From: CAWJNF01 sp963844235
Lineage (GTDB): Bacteria > Actinomycetota > Thermoleophilia > Gaiellales > Gaiellaceae
Assembly: GCA_963844235.1 (NCBI GenBank)
Contig: CAWJNF010000006.1
Span: 124,001 to 188,000, forward strand
Direction of reading: 5' to 3'
DNA: 64,000 nucleotides
Part shown: piece by piece, positions 16,107 through 24,385 of the stretch
Position numbering within the stretch: the first letter of the stretch is position 1
Layout of the letters: each line of letters begins with the position of its first letter
Made by a program: the position numbers and the translations under genes
Notes under the pieces: generated by a model
Told to the model about the DNA's origin: nothing
The model's database searches: none
Seen by the model: the letters and a program-made list of their open reading frames with translations, nothing else

Positions 16107-16834
16107 TGCCGATGCTCGTCGTCTGCCTGCCGACCTACAACGAGGTCCACAACCTCGAGCGCGTCGTGCGCGACCTCGTGGCCGTCTTCGCCGAGCACGA
16201 CCTCGACGGCCGCGTGCTCGTGATAGACGACGCCTCCCCCGACGGGACGGGCGAGCTCGCCGACCGGCTCGCCGCAGAGCTACGCGTCGTCGAGGTGCTG
16301 CACCGGCAGCGCAAGGAGGGGCTCGGGCCGGCGTACGTCGCCGGGTTCAGGCACGTTCTCGCAGTCGGCGTCGACCTCGTGCTCGAGATGGATTCCGATC
16401 TCTCGCACGACCCGGCGGACGTGCCGCGCCTCGTGGCCGCCGCCGACGCCGCGGACATCGTCATCGGGTCGCGTTACGTGGCCGGCGGCGGGACGCGGAA
16501 CTGGGGCCTCGGCCGGCGGCTCGTGTCGCGAGCCGGGTGTCTCTACGCGAAGGTGGTTCTCGGCCTGCCCTTCGCGGACCTCACGGGAGGCTTCAAGTGC
16601 TTTCGCCGCGAGGCGCTGGAGCGGCTGCCGCTCGAGCGGATCGGCTCGAAAGGCTACGCCTTCCAGATCGAGACGACGTTTCGCGCCGCTCGCGCCGGGC
16701 TCCGCATCGTCGAGGTGCCGATCGTCTTCTCGGAGCGGCGAGCCGGCGGCTCGAAGATGTCGAAGGCGATTGCCTTCGAGGCGCTCTGGAAAGTCGTCGC
16801 GCTGCGCATGCGTGCGATCGCCGGGCGCCTGTAG
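16106..16834 (+). CDS. Polyprenol-phosphate mannosyltransferase (DPM1/Ppm1-like GT2)
   Basis: The 242-residue GT-A glycosyltransferase has LPTYNEVHNLERVV (nucleotide-binding start), IDDASPDGTGELAD, and the DxD-type metal motif in LEMDSDLSHDP. The acceptor region is GSRYVAGGGTRNWG, and LTGGFKCFRREALERL and FSERRAGGSKMS are typical of dolichol/polyprenol-phosphate mannose synthases. It transfers mannose from GDP-mannose to polyprenol phosphate at the membrane face for lipoglycan or protein glycosylation. No C-terminal acyltransferase or membrane domain is fused. The gene is divergent from polX with only 11 nt between. Confidence 0.92.
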   Translation: MPMLVVCLPTYNEVHNLERVVRDLVAVFAEHDLDGRVLVIDDASPDGTGELADRLAAELRVVEVLHRQRKEGLGPAYVAGFRHVLAVGVDLVLEMDSDLSHDPADVPRLVAAADAADIVIGSRYVAGGGTRNWGLGRRLVSRAGCLYAKVVLGLPFADLTGGFKCFRREALERLPLERIGSKGYAFQIETTFRAARAGLRIVEVPIVFSERRAGGSKMSKAIAFEALWKVVALRMRAIAGRL

Positions 16835-16837
16835 CTT

Positions 16838-16863
16838 GTAGGGGCCGGATCTCATCCGGCCCG
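16838..16863 (+). repeat. Dispersed palindromic element, copy 1
   Basis: GTAG then a stem GGGCCGGAT / ATCCGGCCC with loop CTC (16842-16862). It lies just after the mannosyltransferase stop and before trxA. It belongs to the family seen at 28496, 28555, 41032, 41059, 51750, 51795, 52513, 56611, 61296, 61319 and 61375. Confidence 0.85.
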
Positions 16864-16879
16864 GGACAGGGGAGGGCAC

Positions 16880-17215
16880 GTGACGGAGCTTCTCGAGGTG
16901 ACCGATGGGACGTTCGAGCAGGAGGTGCTCAGCTCGCCGCTGCCGGTCGTCGTCGACTTCTGGGCTCCGTGGTGCGGGCCGTGCCGCGCGATCGCGCCGA
17001 TCATGAAAGACCTCGCCGTGGAGCACGGCGAACGTGTGCGGTTCGTGAAGCTGAACGTCGACGAGAGTCCCGGAACCGCCTCGCGCTATAGCGTGCTGTC
17101 GATTCCTACGGTGATCCTCTTCGAGGGCGGTGAGCCGCGGGAGACGACGGTCGGCGCCCGTTCGCGCGGCCACTACGAGCAGGCCTGGGCGGACTGGCTG
17201 CGCACGGTCGCCTAG
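16880..17215 (+). CDS. trxA: Thioredoxin
   Basis: The 111-residue thioredoxin-fold protein has the redox motif WCGPC (Cys32, Cys35) in FWAPWCGPCRAIAP and the cis-Pro in SIPTVILFEGG. Length and spacing are standard for cytosolic thioredoxin. The GTG start has a GGGGAGGG SD. It stands alone between the mannosyltransferase gene and the giant sensor gene. Confidence 0.95.
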   Translation: MTELLEVTDGTFEQEVLSSPLPVVVDFWAPWCGPCRAIAPIMKDLAVEHGERVRFVKLNVDESPGTASRYSVLSIPTVILFEGGEPRETTVGARSRGHYEQAWADWLRTVA

Positions 17216-17266
17216 GCTGTCGGTGTCGCCGGGGACGCCCGGTGCCGGACGGCGACCACCGGTGTC

Positions 17267-17272
17267 TACAAT
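17267..17272 (+). promoter_or_regulatory. Putative -10 (TACAAT) of the PAS/GAF/PP2C gene
   Basis: TACAAT lies 39 nt upstream of the ATG at 17312 in a GC-rich intergenic region. No clear -35 is seen. Confidence 0.4.
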
Positions 17273-17311
17273 CCGCTTCCTGAGCCGTTCCGGGCCCCTG
17301 CGGACATCGAC

Positions 17312-20300
17312 ATGACCGAGCGCGAACGGACCGAGCAGGCGTTGCAAGAGAGCGAGCGAGCCCTGCGCTCGCTGGTGGACGCCCTGCCCGGTGTCGCCTT
17401 CCGGGCGCGCTACGACGAGAGCTGGTCCGTCGAAGACGTGAGCCCTCAAGTCCACGAGCTGGTCGGCTACACGCGTCAGGACTTCGTCGAAGGACGGATC
17501 ACGTGGCCGCAGTTGATCCATCCGGACGATGCGAGCATGGTGCGAGAGTCCATTGCGGCGGCGATGTCCGAGCGGCGCCCGTATCGGATCGAGTACAGGG
17601 TCCGGACCCACGACGGACGCGAGCTCTGGCTCTGGGAGCGCGGCCACGGCGTGTACGACGGCGACACGGTGGTCCGGATCGAGGGATTCGCCATGGACGT
17701 CACGGCCCGAAGGGCTGCAGAGGACGTTCTACGCGAGAGCGAGGGCCGATTCCGCGGCTTGCTCGAGTCCAGCTCGAGCGGCATGCTGGTCGCCGACGAA
17801 CGTGGACAGATCGTCTTCGTCAACCAGGCTCTCGGGCGGCTGCTCGGCTACGAGGCCGAGGAGCTGCTGGGCAAGCCGGTCGAGCTGCTCGTCCCCGACG
17901 GTGTGCAGGGCGATCACGTCGCCCATCGGAACCGCTACGTCGCCAATCCCGTCACGCGACCGATGGGTCACGGTCTCGACCTCCGGGCTCGGCGCAAGGA
18001 CGGAAGCTCCGTGGCGGTCGAGATCGGGCTGAGCTCATTCCGCTCGGAAGGCGAGCGGCTCGTTGCCGCGGTCGTCGCGGACATCACCACCCGCAAGCGG
18101 GCTGAGGATGACCTGCGTGACAGCGAAGAGCGTCTCCGGACGGTGGCCGAGTCGTCCCCGGCGACGATCTTCCTCACCGACTCCGAAGGCGCCTGCACGT
18201 TCGTCAGCCGTGCCTGGCAGGAGCTCACGGGTCAGGATCGCGAGCAGGCCCTCGGCTTCGGGTGGGCGGAGGCGATCCACGCAGCGGATCGCGCAAGCGT
18301 CGTGGCGGCGTTCAAGGAAGCGCTCGAGACAGGCGCGCCGCATCTGCACGAGTTCCGCGTGTGCGGACCTAACGACGCGGAGCGATGGGTGCTCGCGCGC
18401 TCGGAGCCGCGACTCGACGCCGAGGGGCGCTTCGCGGGCTACGGCGGATCCCTCGTCGACATCACCGACCTGCGGACGTCGATGGAGGCCGAGCGCAGCG
18501 GGCGCGAGCTCGCAGAGGAGCTGCGCGCCGCCGGCGCGGCGCTGGCGGCCGCCTCCACGGAGGAGGAGGTCGCGCGCGCCGCGCTCGACGGCTTCGAGGC
18601 GCTCGGGGCGACCGAGTCCACGTTGTACGTGCTCGACGACGCCAAGGGCGAGCTCGTGCTCGCGAGCTATGGCTCGGTCGATCCGGTCAGCCTGTCCGGC
18701 TGGGAGCGCTTACCGCTACGCCCGGGGCTGCCCGGTCCCGACGCGGTGCTCTCGCGGGCACCCGTGCTCCTCCGATCGCGGGACGAGGCGATGGCGCGGT
18801 ATCCCCAGCTGGATGAAGCCGTGAACTTGCGGGAGCGCAAGGCGTTTGCCGCGCTTCCTCTCTCGGGTGGCACCGGACCGCTCGGCTTCGTCTTTCTCGC
18901 CTACGAGCGCGGGGTACGCCTCGATGCCGATGACGAGCGCTCGCTCACGACCCTCGCCGATCAGACGGCGCAGGCGCTCGAGCGGGCGCAGCTGTACCGG
19001 GTGGCGGAGCGGGATCTGGAACAGACCGCGCAGCGGTATGGATTCGTGGCCGAGCGCGCGCCGATCGGCATCTTCGAGACGGCTGCGGGCGGCGACTACA
19101 TGTTCGTCAACGAGCGTTGGTCCGAGCTTTCGGGCCTCAGCCGCGACGAGGCGCTCGGGCGTGGCTGGCTGGCAGCAGTCCATCCCGAGGATCGCGCTCG
19201 GGTCGAGAGCCTGTGGGACGAGCGAGTTGGCGCGACCGAGGAGCACGTCGACGCCTACCGCCTGCTGACGTCGGCAGGGGCCGTGCGGTGGATCCGTTGC
19301 CGTGCGCTGCCGGTCACGAAGGACGGCGCCGAGGCGGCGGGCTACATCGGCGTGCTCGAGGACGTCACGATGCAGCAGGAGGCGGAGAAGGCGGCGCAGG
19401 CGCTCGCTGCCGAGCGCCGTGGCCGGCTGCGCGCCGAGCAGCTGCGCCTGGTGGGCGAGGCCCTCGCGCGCGGGGTATCCGTCCGGGACGTCGCCGAGGC
19501 GGTCGTCGAGAACGTCGCGGCGTTGCTCGGCTCGTCCTCTGCGACGATCACGCTGCTCGATCGCGAGCGATCCGAGCTCGAGGTCGTGGGCTCCCTGGGC
19601 ATCCCGGCCGAGCTCGCCGAGCGGTACGGGCGTTTCCCGCTCGTGACACCGCTCCCTTCGGCCGTCGCCGTTCAGACCGGTACGCCGATCTGGATCGAGC
19701 GCTGGGAGGAAGCACCGCGCGAGGTCGAGCCCCCGCCCCTCCTCACAGCGCATGTCCGATCGGTGGCAGCGCTGCCGCTCGCTGTCGCGGGCGAGCCGGC
19801 CGGCGCTCTGTTCCTGGGCTACACCCACGAGCGCCGCTTCACCGACGAGGAGCGCGAGCTCCTGCTGGCGGTCGCGGGCATGTGCTCCGAGGCTCTGGGA
19901 CGCGTACGGTTGTACGAGGCCGAGCGGGAGTCGCGCGCGCTCGCCGAGCGAGAGCGCGATCGGGTCGACGCCCTGCAGCGGCTCTCGGCGGCGCTTGCGA
20001 TCGCTCCTGACGTGGCTGCCGTCACCGAGGCCGTCATCGAGCATGCCCGCGAGGTGCTCGGCTCGGCGACCGTGGCCGTCGTCCTGCTCGAGGAAGGGCG
20101 ACCGATGCTGCGGATCCAGCGGGACGTGGGCTATCCCGGCGGCGTCATCGATCACCTCCGCGAGGGCATACCGCTCGACGCCAACGTGCCGGTGGCCGAG
20201 GTCGCGCGAACGGGCAGCGGCCTCTACTTCCCGAGCATGGACGCGGTCGACGTCCGCTTCCCGCACATGCGCCCGATCTACGAGTCTGCCGGCAAGGCAG

Positions 20301-23011
20301 GCGCTGCGCTGCCCCTTAGCGTCGGGAGGCGCCGGCTGGGCGGCATCGTGCTCGTGTTCCCGGAGGAGGAGCAGTTCGACGAAGCCCGGGTCGGCGAGCT
20401 CGAGGCGTTCGCGCGCCTGTGCTCGCAAGCGTTCGAGCGGGCCCGACTGTTCGAGGCCGAGGAACGCGCGCTCGCCCACACCCGGCGGCTCCAGGACCTG
20501 ACCGCCGCCCTCTCCGGGGCGGTGACGGCCGCCGACGTCGGCTCGGCGTTCTTCGAGCAGGCGCTGCCGGCGCTCGGGATGGACGGCGGCGCTCTCGTGC
20601 TCCTGAGCCCGGACCGCTCGCGCATGCAGCTCGTCGCGCAGGTCGGCTGGCCGGACGAGGTCGTCTCGCGTATCGACGGCGTCTCCATCGAGGCCGGCTT
20701 CGCGCTCTGTGAGGCTGCTCGAACCGGGGAGATCGTCCGGATCGAGGGGCGTGACGCGTGGGCCGAGAAGTACCCGGAGAGCGCCGCGACCTTCGAAGGG
20801 ACCGCCAGATCTGCGCTCGCCATGCCCCTCTTCGGTGGCAGCGAGACCGTCGGCGCGGTGGAGTTGACCGGCGCCGTCGAAAGGCCGCTGGGCCCGGGTG
20901 AGATGGGACTGCTCATCACCATGGCCGACCAGGTGGCCCAGGCGCTCGAGCGAGCGCGCCTCTTCGAGCGGGAGTCGCAGGCGCGATCCTCGGCCGAGCG
21001 GCGCGAGCGGCTGCTACGACACCGTGACGAGCAGCTTCGCCTGGTTCACGCTGCCGCCGGCATGGGATCCTGGGAATGGACTCCGGACACCGACGTGACG
21101 AGGTGGGCGCCCGAGACCCACAGCCTGTTCGGAATCCCGGAGCACGAGCCGGAGCTCGCGAGGCGATGGCGGGAGAACGTGCACCCGGAGGATCTGCCCG
21201 CTGCGGAGGCAGCGCTCCACGAGGCTGCCGAGAAGGGTCGCTCGTCGATGGAGTACCGCTACCAGCATCCCGAGCGCGGTCTGCTCTGGATCCGCTGGGA
21301 GGCAGCTCGCCTGCCCGACGAGCGGCGCCTCACCGGTGTGAGCGTCGACGTCACGGACCGCCGCCGTGAGGAGGAGCGCCAGCGCACTCTCGCCGAGCTG
21401 GGGGCTGCGCTCGAAGAGGCCGAAGGCTCCCGGGCGCGCATGCAGCGTCTTGTCGAGCTCGTGGTTGCCGACCTCGCCGACTACGCGACGATCGAGCTGA
21501 CAGGCGGCGACGGGAGGATTGCGCTCGCAGCCGCGGCTGCGAGGGATGCCGCCGCCGGCGCGAAGCTGCGAGCGCTCCGCCAGCGCCACCGTCTCGCCGC
21601 GGATGCACCCTCGGGGATAGCGCGCGTGCTGGCGACAGGCGAGCCTGATCTCATCGAGCAGATCGATGACGCAGGAGCTCAGGACGCGGGTGCCGTCGAG
21701 GGATCCCTGCCGTTCCTACGGGCCATCGGAGCCTCCTCGTACATGGCTGTCCCGTTGCGGGCGCGAGGTGGGAGGGTCGGAGCCCTCGTGCTCGTCCGCA
21801 CCGAGCCCGGCCGTCACTACGGGCGCGAGGATCTGGAGCTCGCAAGCGAGATCGCGAGCCGAGCGGCCCTCGCCATCGAGGCGGCTCGAGTCTACGAGCG
21901 AGACCACGAGATCGCCGTCAGCCTGCAACAAGCGCTGCTGCCACCTGCGCTCGACGAAGTGGCCGGCCTCGCCGTCGCCACCCGATACGAGGCGGGCCAC
22001 GAGCACCTGCAGATCGGGGGCGACTGGTACGACGCTGTACGCCTTCCGGACGGTCGGATCCTGTTCGCCGTCGGTGACGTCGTCGGGCGCGGCCTGCCCG
22101 CAGCGGCCGCGATGAGCCGCCTGCAGACGGCGCTGGCGGCGCTGGCGCCGGCGGCGCGAGGACCCGCCGAGCTGGTCGAGCGCCTCGAGCGTTTCGCGAC
22201 CGAGGTCGCCGGCGCCGAGTTCGCGACCGTCGCTGCGGCGATGCTCGATCCGGTCACGGGCGAGCTGCGCTACGCAACCGCCGGCCACCCACCGCCGCTG
22301 CTCGTGTTGCCGGACGGGGAGACCCGGTACCTCGACGATGCTCCGTCGGCTCCGCTCTGCGGGCTCGGACCGATGACCCGCCAGGAGGGCCGTGTCGTGC
22401 TCACGGACGGCACGCTCCTCGTCCTGTACACCGATGGGCTGATCGAACGGCGCGGCCAGCTGCTGGACGTAGGCCTCGAGCGCCTTGCTCAGTCGGCACG
22501 TACCTTGCGAGGAGGAGCAATCGGCGACCTAGCCGACGGGATACTCGCCGAGCTCACGGCCGGTGAGAGCTTGCGGGACGATATCGCTCTGCTCTGCGTT
22601 CGCCTGGAGCGGGCTCGGGCTCGTCGGTTGCAGCGGCGCTATCCCGCGCGAGCCGACCAGCTCTCGGTCGCGCGCCGTGCCTTGCGCGAATGGCTGGCGG
22701 AGGTGGACGTCCCGGAGAGGGAGCGTCCTGAAGTGGTTCTCGCCGTCGGGGAAGCACTCGCGAATGCGGTCGAGCACGCGTACTTGCAGGTTCCGTCCGG
22801 TGCCATGGAGCTCGAGGCGTCGTGTCCCCGCGACGGTGAGCTTCTCATCCGGGTCGCCGACCAGGGACACTGGCGCAACCCGCGTGCCCCCGGCGACAGA
22901 GGACGTGGCCTCGCGATCATCGAGGGGTTGACCGACAGCTTCGAGACGAAGACCTCGGCAACCGGTACGACCGTCACGATGCGCCGCCGGGTTGGCGTTC
23001 CAGCGCGGTGA
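17312..23011 (+). CDS. Multi-PAS/GAF sensor PP2C (SpoIIE/RsbU) phosphatase with C-terminal RsbW-like ATPase
   Basis: The 1899-residue soluble protein has no membrane segment. Approximate order by residue: PAS 10-136, PAS 140-266, PAS 270-390, GAF 395-562, PAS 566-690, GAF 707-870, GAF 883-1046, GAF 1056-1220, PAS 1233-1352, GAF 1370-1530. Then come a PP2C/SpoIIE domain 1540-1750 (GGDWYDAVRLPDGR, VGDVVGRGLPAA, LYTDGLIE) and a HATPase_c domain of the anti-sigma kinase type 1780-1899 (LAVGEALANAVEHAY, DQGHWRNP, GRGLAIIEGL). No histidine-kinase phosphoacceptor box is present. PP2C domains of this type dephosphorylate anti-sigma antagonists, while RsbW-like domains phosphorylate them, so both arms of a partner-switch lie in one chain. 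No STAS or sigma gene is adjacent. Ligands of the ten sensor domains are unknown. Confidence 0.93.
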   Translation: MTERERTEQALQESERALRSLVDALPGVAFRARYDESWSVEDVSPQVHELVGYTRQDFVEGRITWPQLIHPDDASMVRESIAAAMSERRPYRIEYRVRTHDGRELWLWERGHGVYDGDTVVRIEGFAMDVTARRAAEDVLRESEGRFRGLLESSSSGMLVADERGQIVFVNQALGRLLGYEAEELLGKPVELLVPDGVQGDHVAHRNRYVANPVTRPMGHGLDLRARRKDGSSVAVEIGLSSFRSEGERLVAAVVADITTRKRAEDDLRDSEERLRTVAESSPATIFLTDSEGACTFVSRAWQELTGQDREQALGFGWAEAIHAADRASVVAAFKEALETGAPHLHEFRVCGPNDAERWVLARSEPRLDAEGRFAGYGGSLVDITDLRTSMEAERSGRELAEELRAAGAALAAASTEEEVARAALDGFEALGATESTLYVLDDAKGELVLASYGSVDPVSLSGWERLPLRPGLPGPDAVLSRAPVLLRSRDEAMARYPQLDEAVNLRERKAFAALPLSGGTGPLGFVFLAYERGVRLDADDERSLTTLADQTAQALERAQLYRVAERDLEQTAQRYGFVAERAPIGIFETAAGGDYMFVNERWSELSGLSRDEALGRGWLAAVHPEDRARVESLWDERVGATEEHVDAYRLLTSAGAVRWIRCRALPVTKDGAEAAGYIGVLEDVTMQQEAEKAAQALAAERRGRLRAEQLRLVGEALARGVSVRDVAEAVVENVAALLGSSSATITLLDRERSELEVVGSLGIPAELAERYGRFPLVTPLPSAVAVQTGTPIWIERWEEAPREVEPPPLLTAHVRSVAALPLAVAGEPAGALFLGYTHERRFTDEERELLLAVAGMCSEALGRVRLYEAERESRALAERERDRVDALQRLSAALAIAPDVAAVTEAVIEHAREVLGSATVAVVLLEEGRPMLRIQRDVGYPGGVIDHLREGIPLDANVPVAEVARTGSGLYFPSMDAVDVRFPHMRPIYESAGKAGAALPLSVGRRRLGGIVLVFPEEEQFDEARVGELEAFARLCSQAFERARLFEAEERALAHTRRLQDLTAALSGAVTAADVGSAFFEQALPALGMDGGALVLLSPDRSRMQLVAQVGWPDEVVSRIDGVSIEAGFALCEAARTGEIVRIEGRDAWAEKYPESAATFEGTARSALAMPLFGGSETVGAVELTGAVERPLGPGEMGLLITMADQVAQALERARLFERESQARSSAERRERLLRHRDEQLRLVHAAAGMGSWEWTPDTDVTRWAPETHSLFGIPEHEPELARRWRENVHPEDLPAAEAALHEAAEKGRSSMEYRYQHPERGLLWIRWEAARLPDERRLTGVSVDVTDRRREEERQRTLAELGAALEEAEGSRARMQRLVELVVADLADYATIELTGGDGRIALAAAAARDAAAGAKLRALRQRHRLAADAPSGIARVLATGEPDLIEQIDDAGAQDAGAVEGSLPFLRAIGASSYMAVPLRARGGRVGALVLVRTEPGRHYGREDLELASEIASRAALAIEAARVYERDHEIAVSLQQALLPPALDEVAGLAVATRYEAGHEHLQIGGDWYDAVRLPDGRILFAVGDVVGRGLPAAAAMSRLQTALAALAPAARGPAELVERLERFATEVAGAEFATVAAAMLDPVTGELRYATAGHPPPLLVLPDGETRYLDDAPSAPLCGLGPMTRQEGRVVLTDGTLLVLYTDGLIERRGQLLDVGLERLAQSARTLRGGAIGDLADGILAELTAGESLRDDIALLCVRLERARARRLQRRYPARADQLSVARRALREWLAEVDVPERERPEVVLAVGEALANAVEHAYLQVPSGAMELEASCPRDGELLIRVADQGHWRNPRAPGDRGRGLAIIEGLTDSFETKTSATGTTVTMRRRVGVPAR

Positions 23012-23114
23012 GCGGCAAGACTCCGGCGGCACGGATCGTGTCGCTGTCGGCTCTGGACGCGGCGATTCCCGTTCATCCCTCGTGTGAGGACGCACTCGCG
23101 ATGACCAGTCAAGC

Positions 23115-24017
23115 TCAGGCCGGCTGGTCGCGGTCCGCGCGGAAGTGCTCCCAGCCGGCAACGTCGAGGCGCTCGCCGTTGCGGAGCAGGTGCACGCCGG
23201 TGCCCGGCACGCAGCGACCGACGACCGGGAAGTCCAGCGAGGCAGCGTCGTCCGGGGCAAGCACGGCCAGTAGCTCGTAGTCCTCGCCCAACGTCCAGAA
23301 GGGCTCGGCGCCGAGCTCGTCGCTGCGCGCGTGGAGCGGCAGCCGCTCGACGGCGATCTCGAGCGCGCAGCCCGATTGTTCCGCGATGCGCGCAGCGTCG
23401 CTGGCGATCCCGTCCGAGAGATCGATCATGGCGTGAGCGACCGGCGCGAGCACCCGGCCGGCGTCGAGGCGGAACGGCGGCCGCGTATGGGCTCGCACGA
23501 GCTCGTCGTATCCCGCGAGCCCGAGCTCGAGCGCCCGCAGGCCAGCCGCGGCGCCCCCCAGCGGGCCCGTGACGACGAGAGCGTCTCCCGCGCGGGCACC
23601 TGCGCGTCCGGGCACGCGGTCACTGCGACCAACGGCCGTCACGGTCAGGTGGACGTGGTCGGCCGCCGTCGTGTCGCCGCCCCGGACCGGCACGCCCGTC
23701 TCGGCGAGCCCCTCGTACAGCTCGACGACGGAGCCAACGTCGGTGTCGGGTCGCACGCCCAGGGCGACGAAGAGTGCTTCCGGCTCCGCGCCGGCGGCGG
23801 CCAGGTCGCTCAGGTTGACGGCGGCAGCCTTGAAGCCGAGGTCGTGCCAGGTGGTCCACTCGAGCCGGAAGTGGACGCCCTCCACGAGCATGTCCTGGGT
23901 GACGACCACGCCGCCGTCGAGCACGGCCGTGTCGTCCCCGATGCTCTCGGCAAGCCCGCGCCGGGTCAGCTCGGCGAGGAGGCCGAGCTCACCGAGATCC
24001 GAGAGCCTCGAGCCCAA
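23115..24017 (-). CDS. thiL: Thiamine-monophosphate kinase
   Basis: The 300-residue PurM-like ATPase is of normal ThiL length. It has GDDTAVLDGG (Mg/ATP Asp residues), TQDMLVEGVHFR, the NLSDLAAAGAEP substrate loop, VRGGDTTAADHVHLTVTAVG and MIDLSDGIASD. It phosphorylates thiamine monophosphate to thiamine pyrophosphate, the last step of cofactor synthesis. The start is taken as TTG 24017, which gives a normal N-terminus (LSDLGELGLLAEL); no better start with SD is visible. It is convergent with the sensor gene. It is the only clear thiamine biosynthesis enzyme outside the 1-10 kb cluster. Confidence 0.93.
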   Translation of the reverse strand: MGSRLSDLGELGLLAELTRRGLAESIGDDTAVLDGGVVVTQDMLVEGVHFRLEWTTWHDLGFKAAAVNLSDLAAAGAEPEALFVALGVRPDTDVGSVVELYEGLAETGVPVRGGDTTAADHVHLTVTAVGRSDRVPGRAGARAGDALVVTGPLGGAAAGLRALELGLAGYDELVRAHTRPPFRLDAGRVLAPVAHAMIDLSDGIASDAARIAEQSGCALEIAVERLPLHARSDELGAEPFWTLGEDYELLAVLAPDDAASLDFPVVGRCVPGTGVHLLRNGERLDVAGWEHFRADRDQPA

Positions 24018-24145
24018 GGACGTCCACCGGCCCGCAGCCGGCGCCGAGATCGCTGAGGTCGAGCTGAGGCCAGGCCTCGTTGCCCGAGCCCGAGCCTGCG
24101 ATCATGAGACAACGTGGTGCCACCGAACCGCGAGGCTACCATCGG

Positions 24146-24374
24146 CTAGATGAGTGATCGGGAATTGTGGTGCCGTCGGGGACGGCAGAGACCGAGCATG
24201 AGGGCGCGATCATGGCTCGTGCGTACCCGTAGGTACGTGCGAGCCACGAGCGTGGTCTCAGGCGACGGTATCGGCCGCCATCCGGCGGTGCCACGGTTAC
24301 CGGTCAATTGGCGATCGATCATCTAGTGGTCTCTCCTGGAAGTTCCGCGTGCGGTGGCTGCAGGAGCGACCACT
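24146..24374. ncRNA. Candidate structured RNA or MITE-like element between thiL and mrfA
   Basis: No gene is seen from 24018 to 24385. Within it, CTAGATGA-GATCG-AATTG (24146-24167) pairs with 24305-24326 over 18 of 22 positions. Nested inside are 24171-24178 with 24263-24270, GAGACC (24188-24193) with GGTCTC (24254-24259), and a 14-bp apical hairpin at 24213-24246 with two G-U pairs. A further hairpin, AGTGGTC-CTCCTG (24325-24338) with 24361-24374, directly precedes the SD of the helicase gene. On the plus strand TACCAT at 24137-24142 is placed like a -10 for a start near 24149. The overall outline (closing stem, inner loop, apical stem, about 180 nt) resembles 6S-type RNAs, but no sequence motif confirms that. 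No TPP-riboswitch motif is present. Confidence 0.5.
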
Positions 24375-24385
24375 AAAAGGTGGAG

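Noticed and set aside
24018..24385. TPP riboswitch upstream of thiL
   Set aside because: The conserved CTGAGA and ACCTGA-like segments of the THI element are absent on both strands, although the region is structured.
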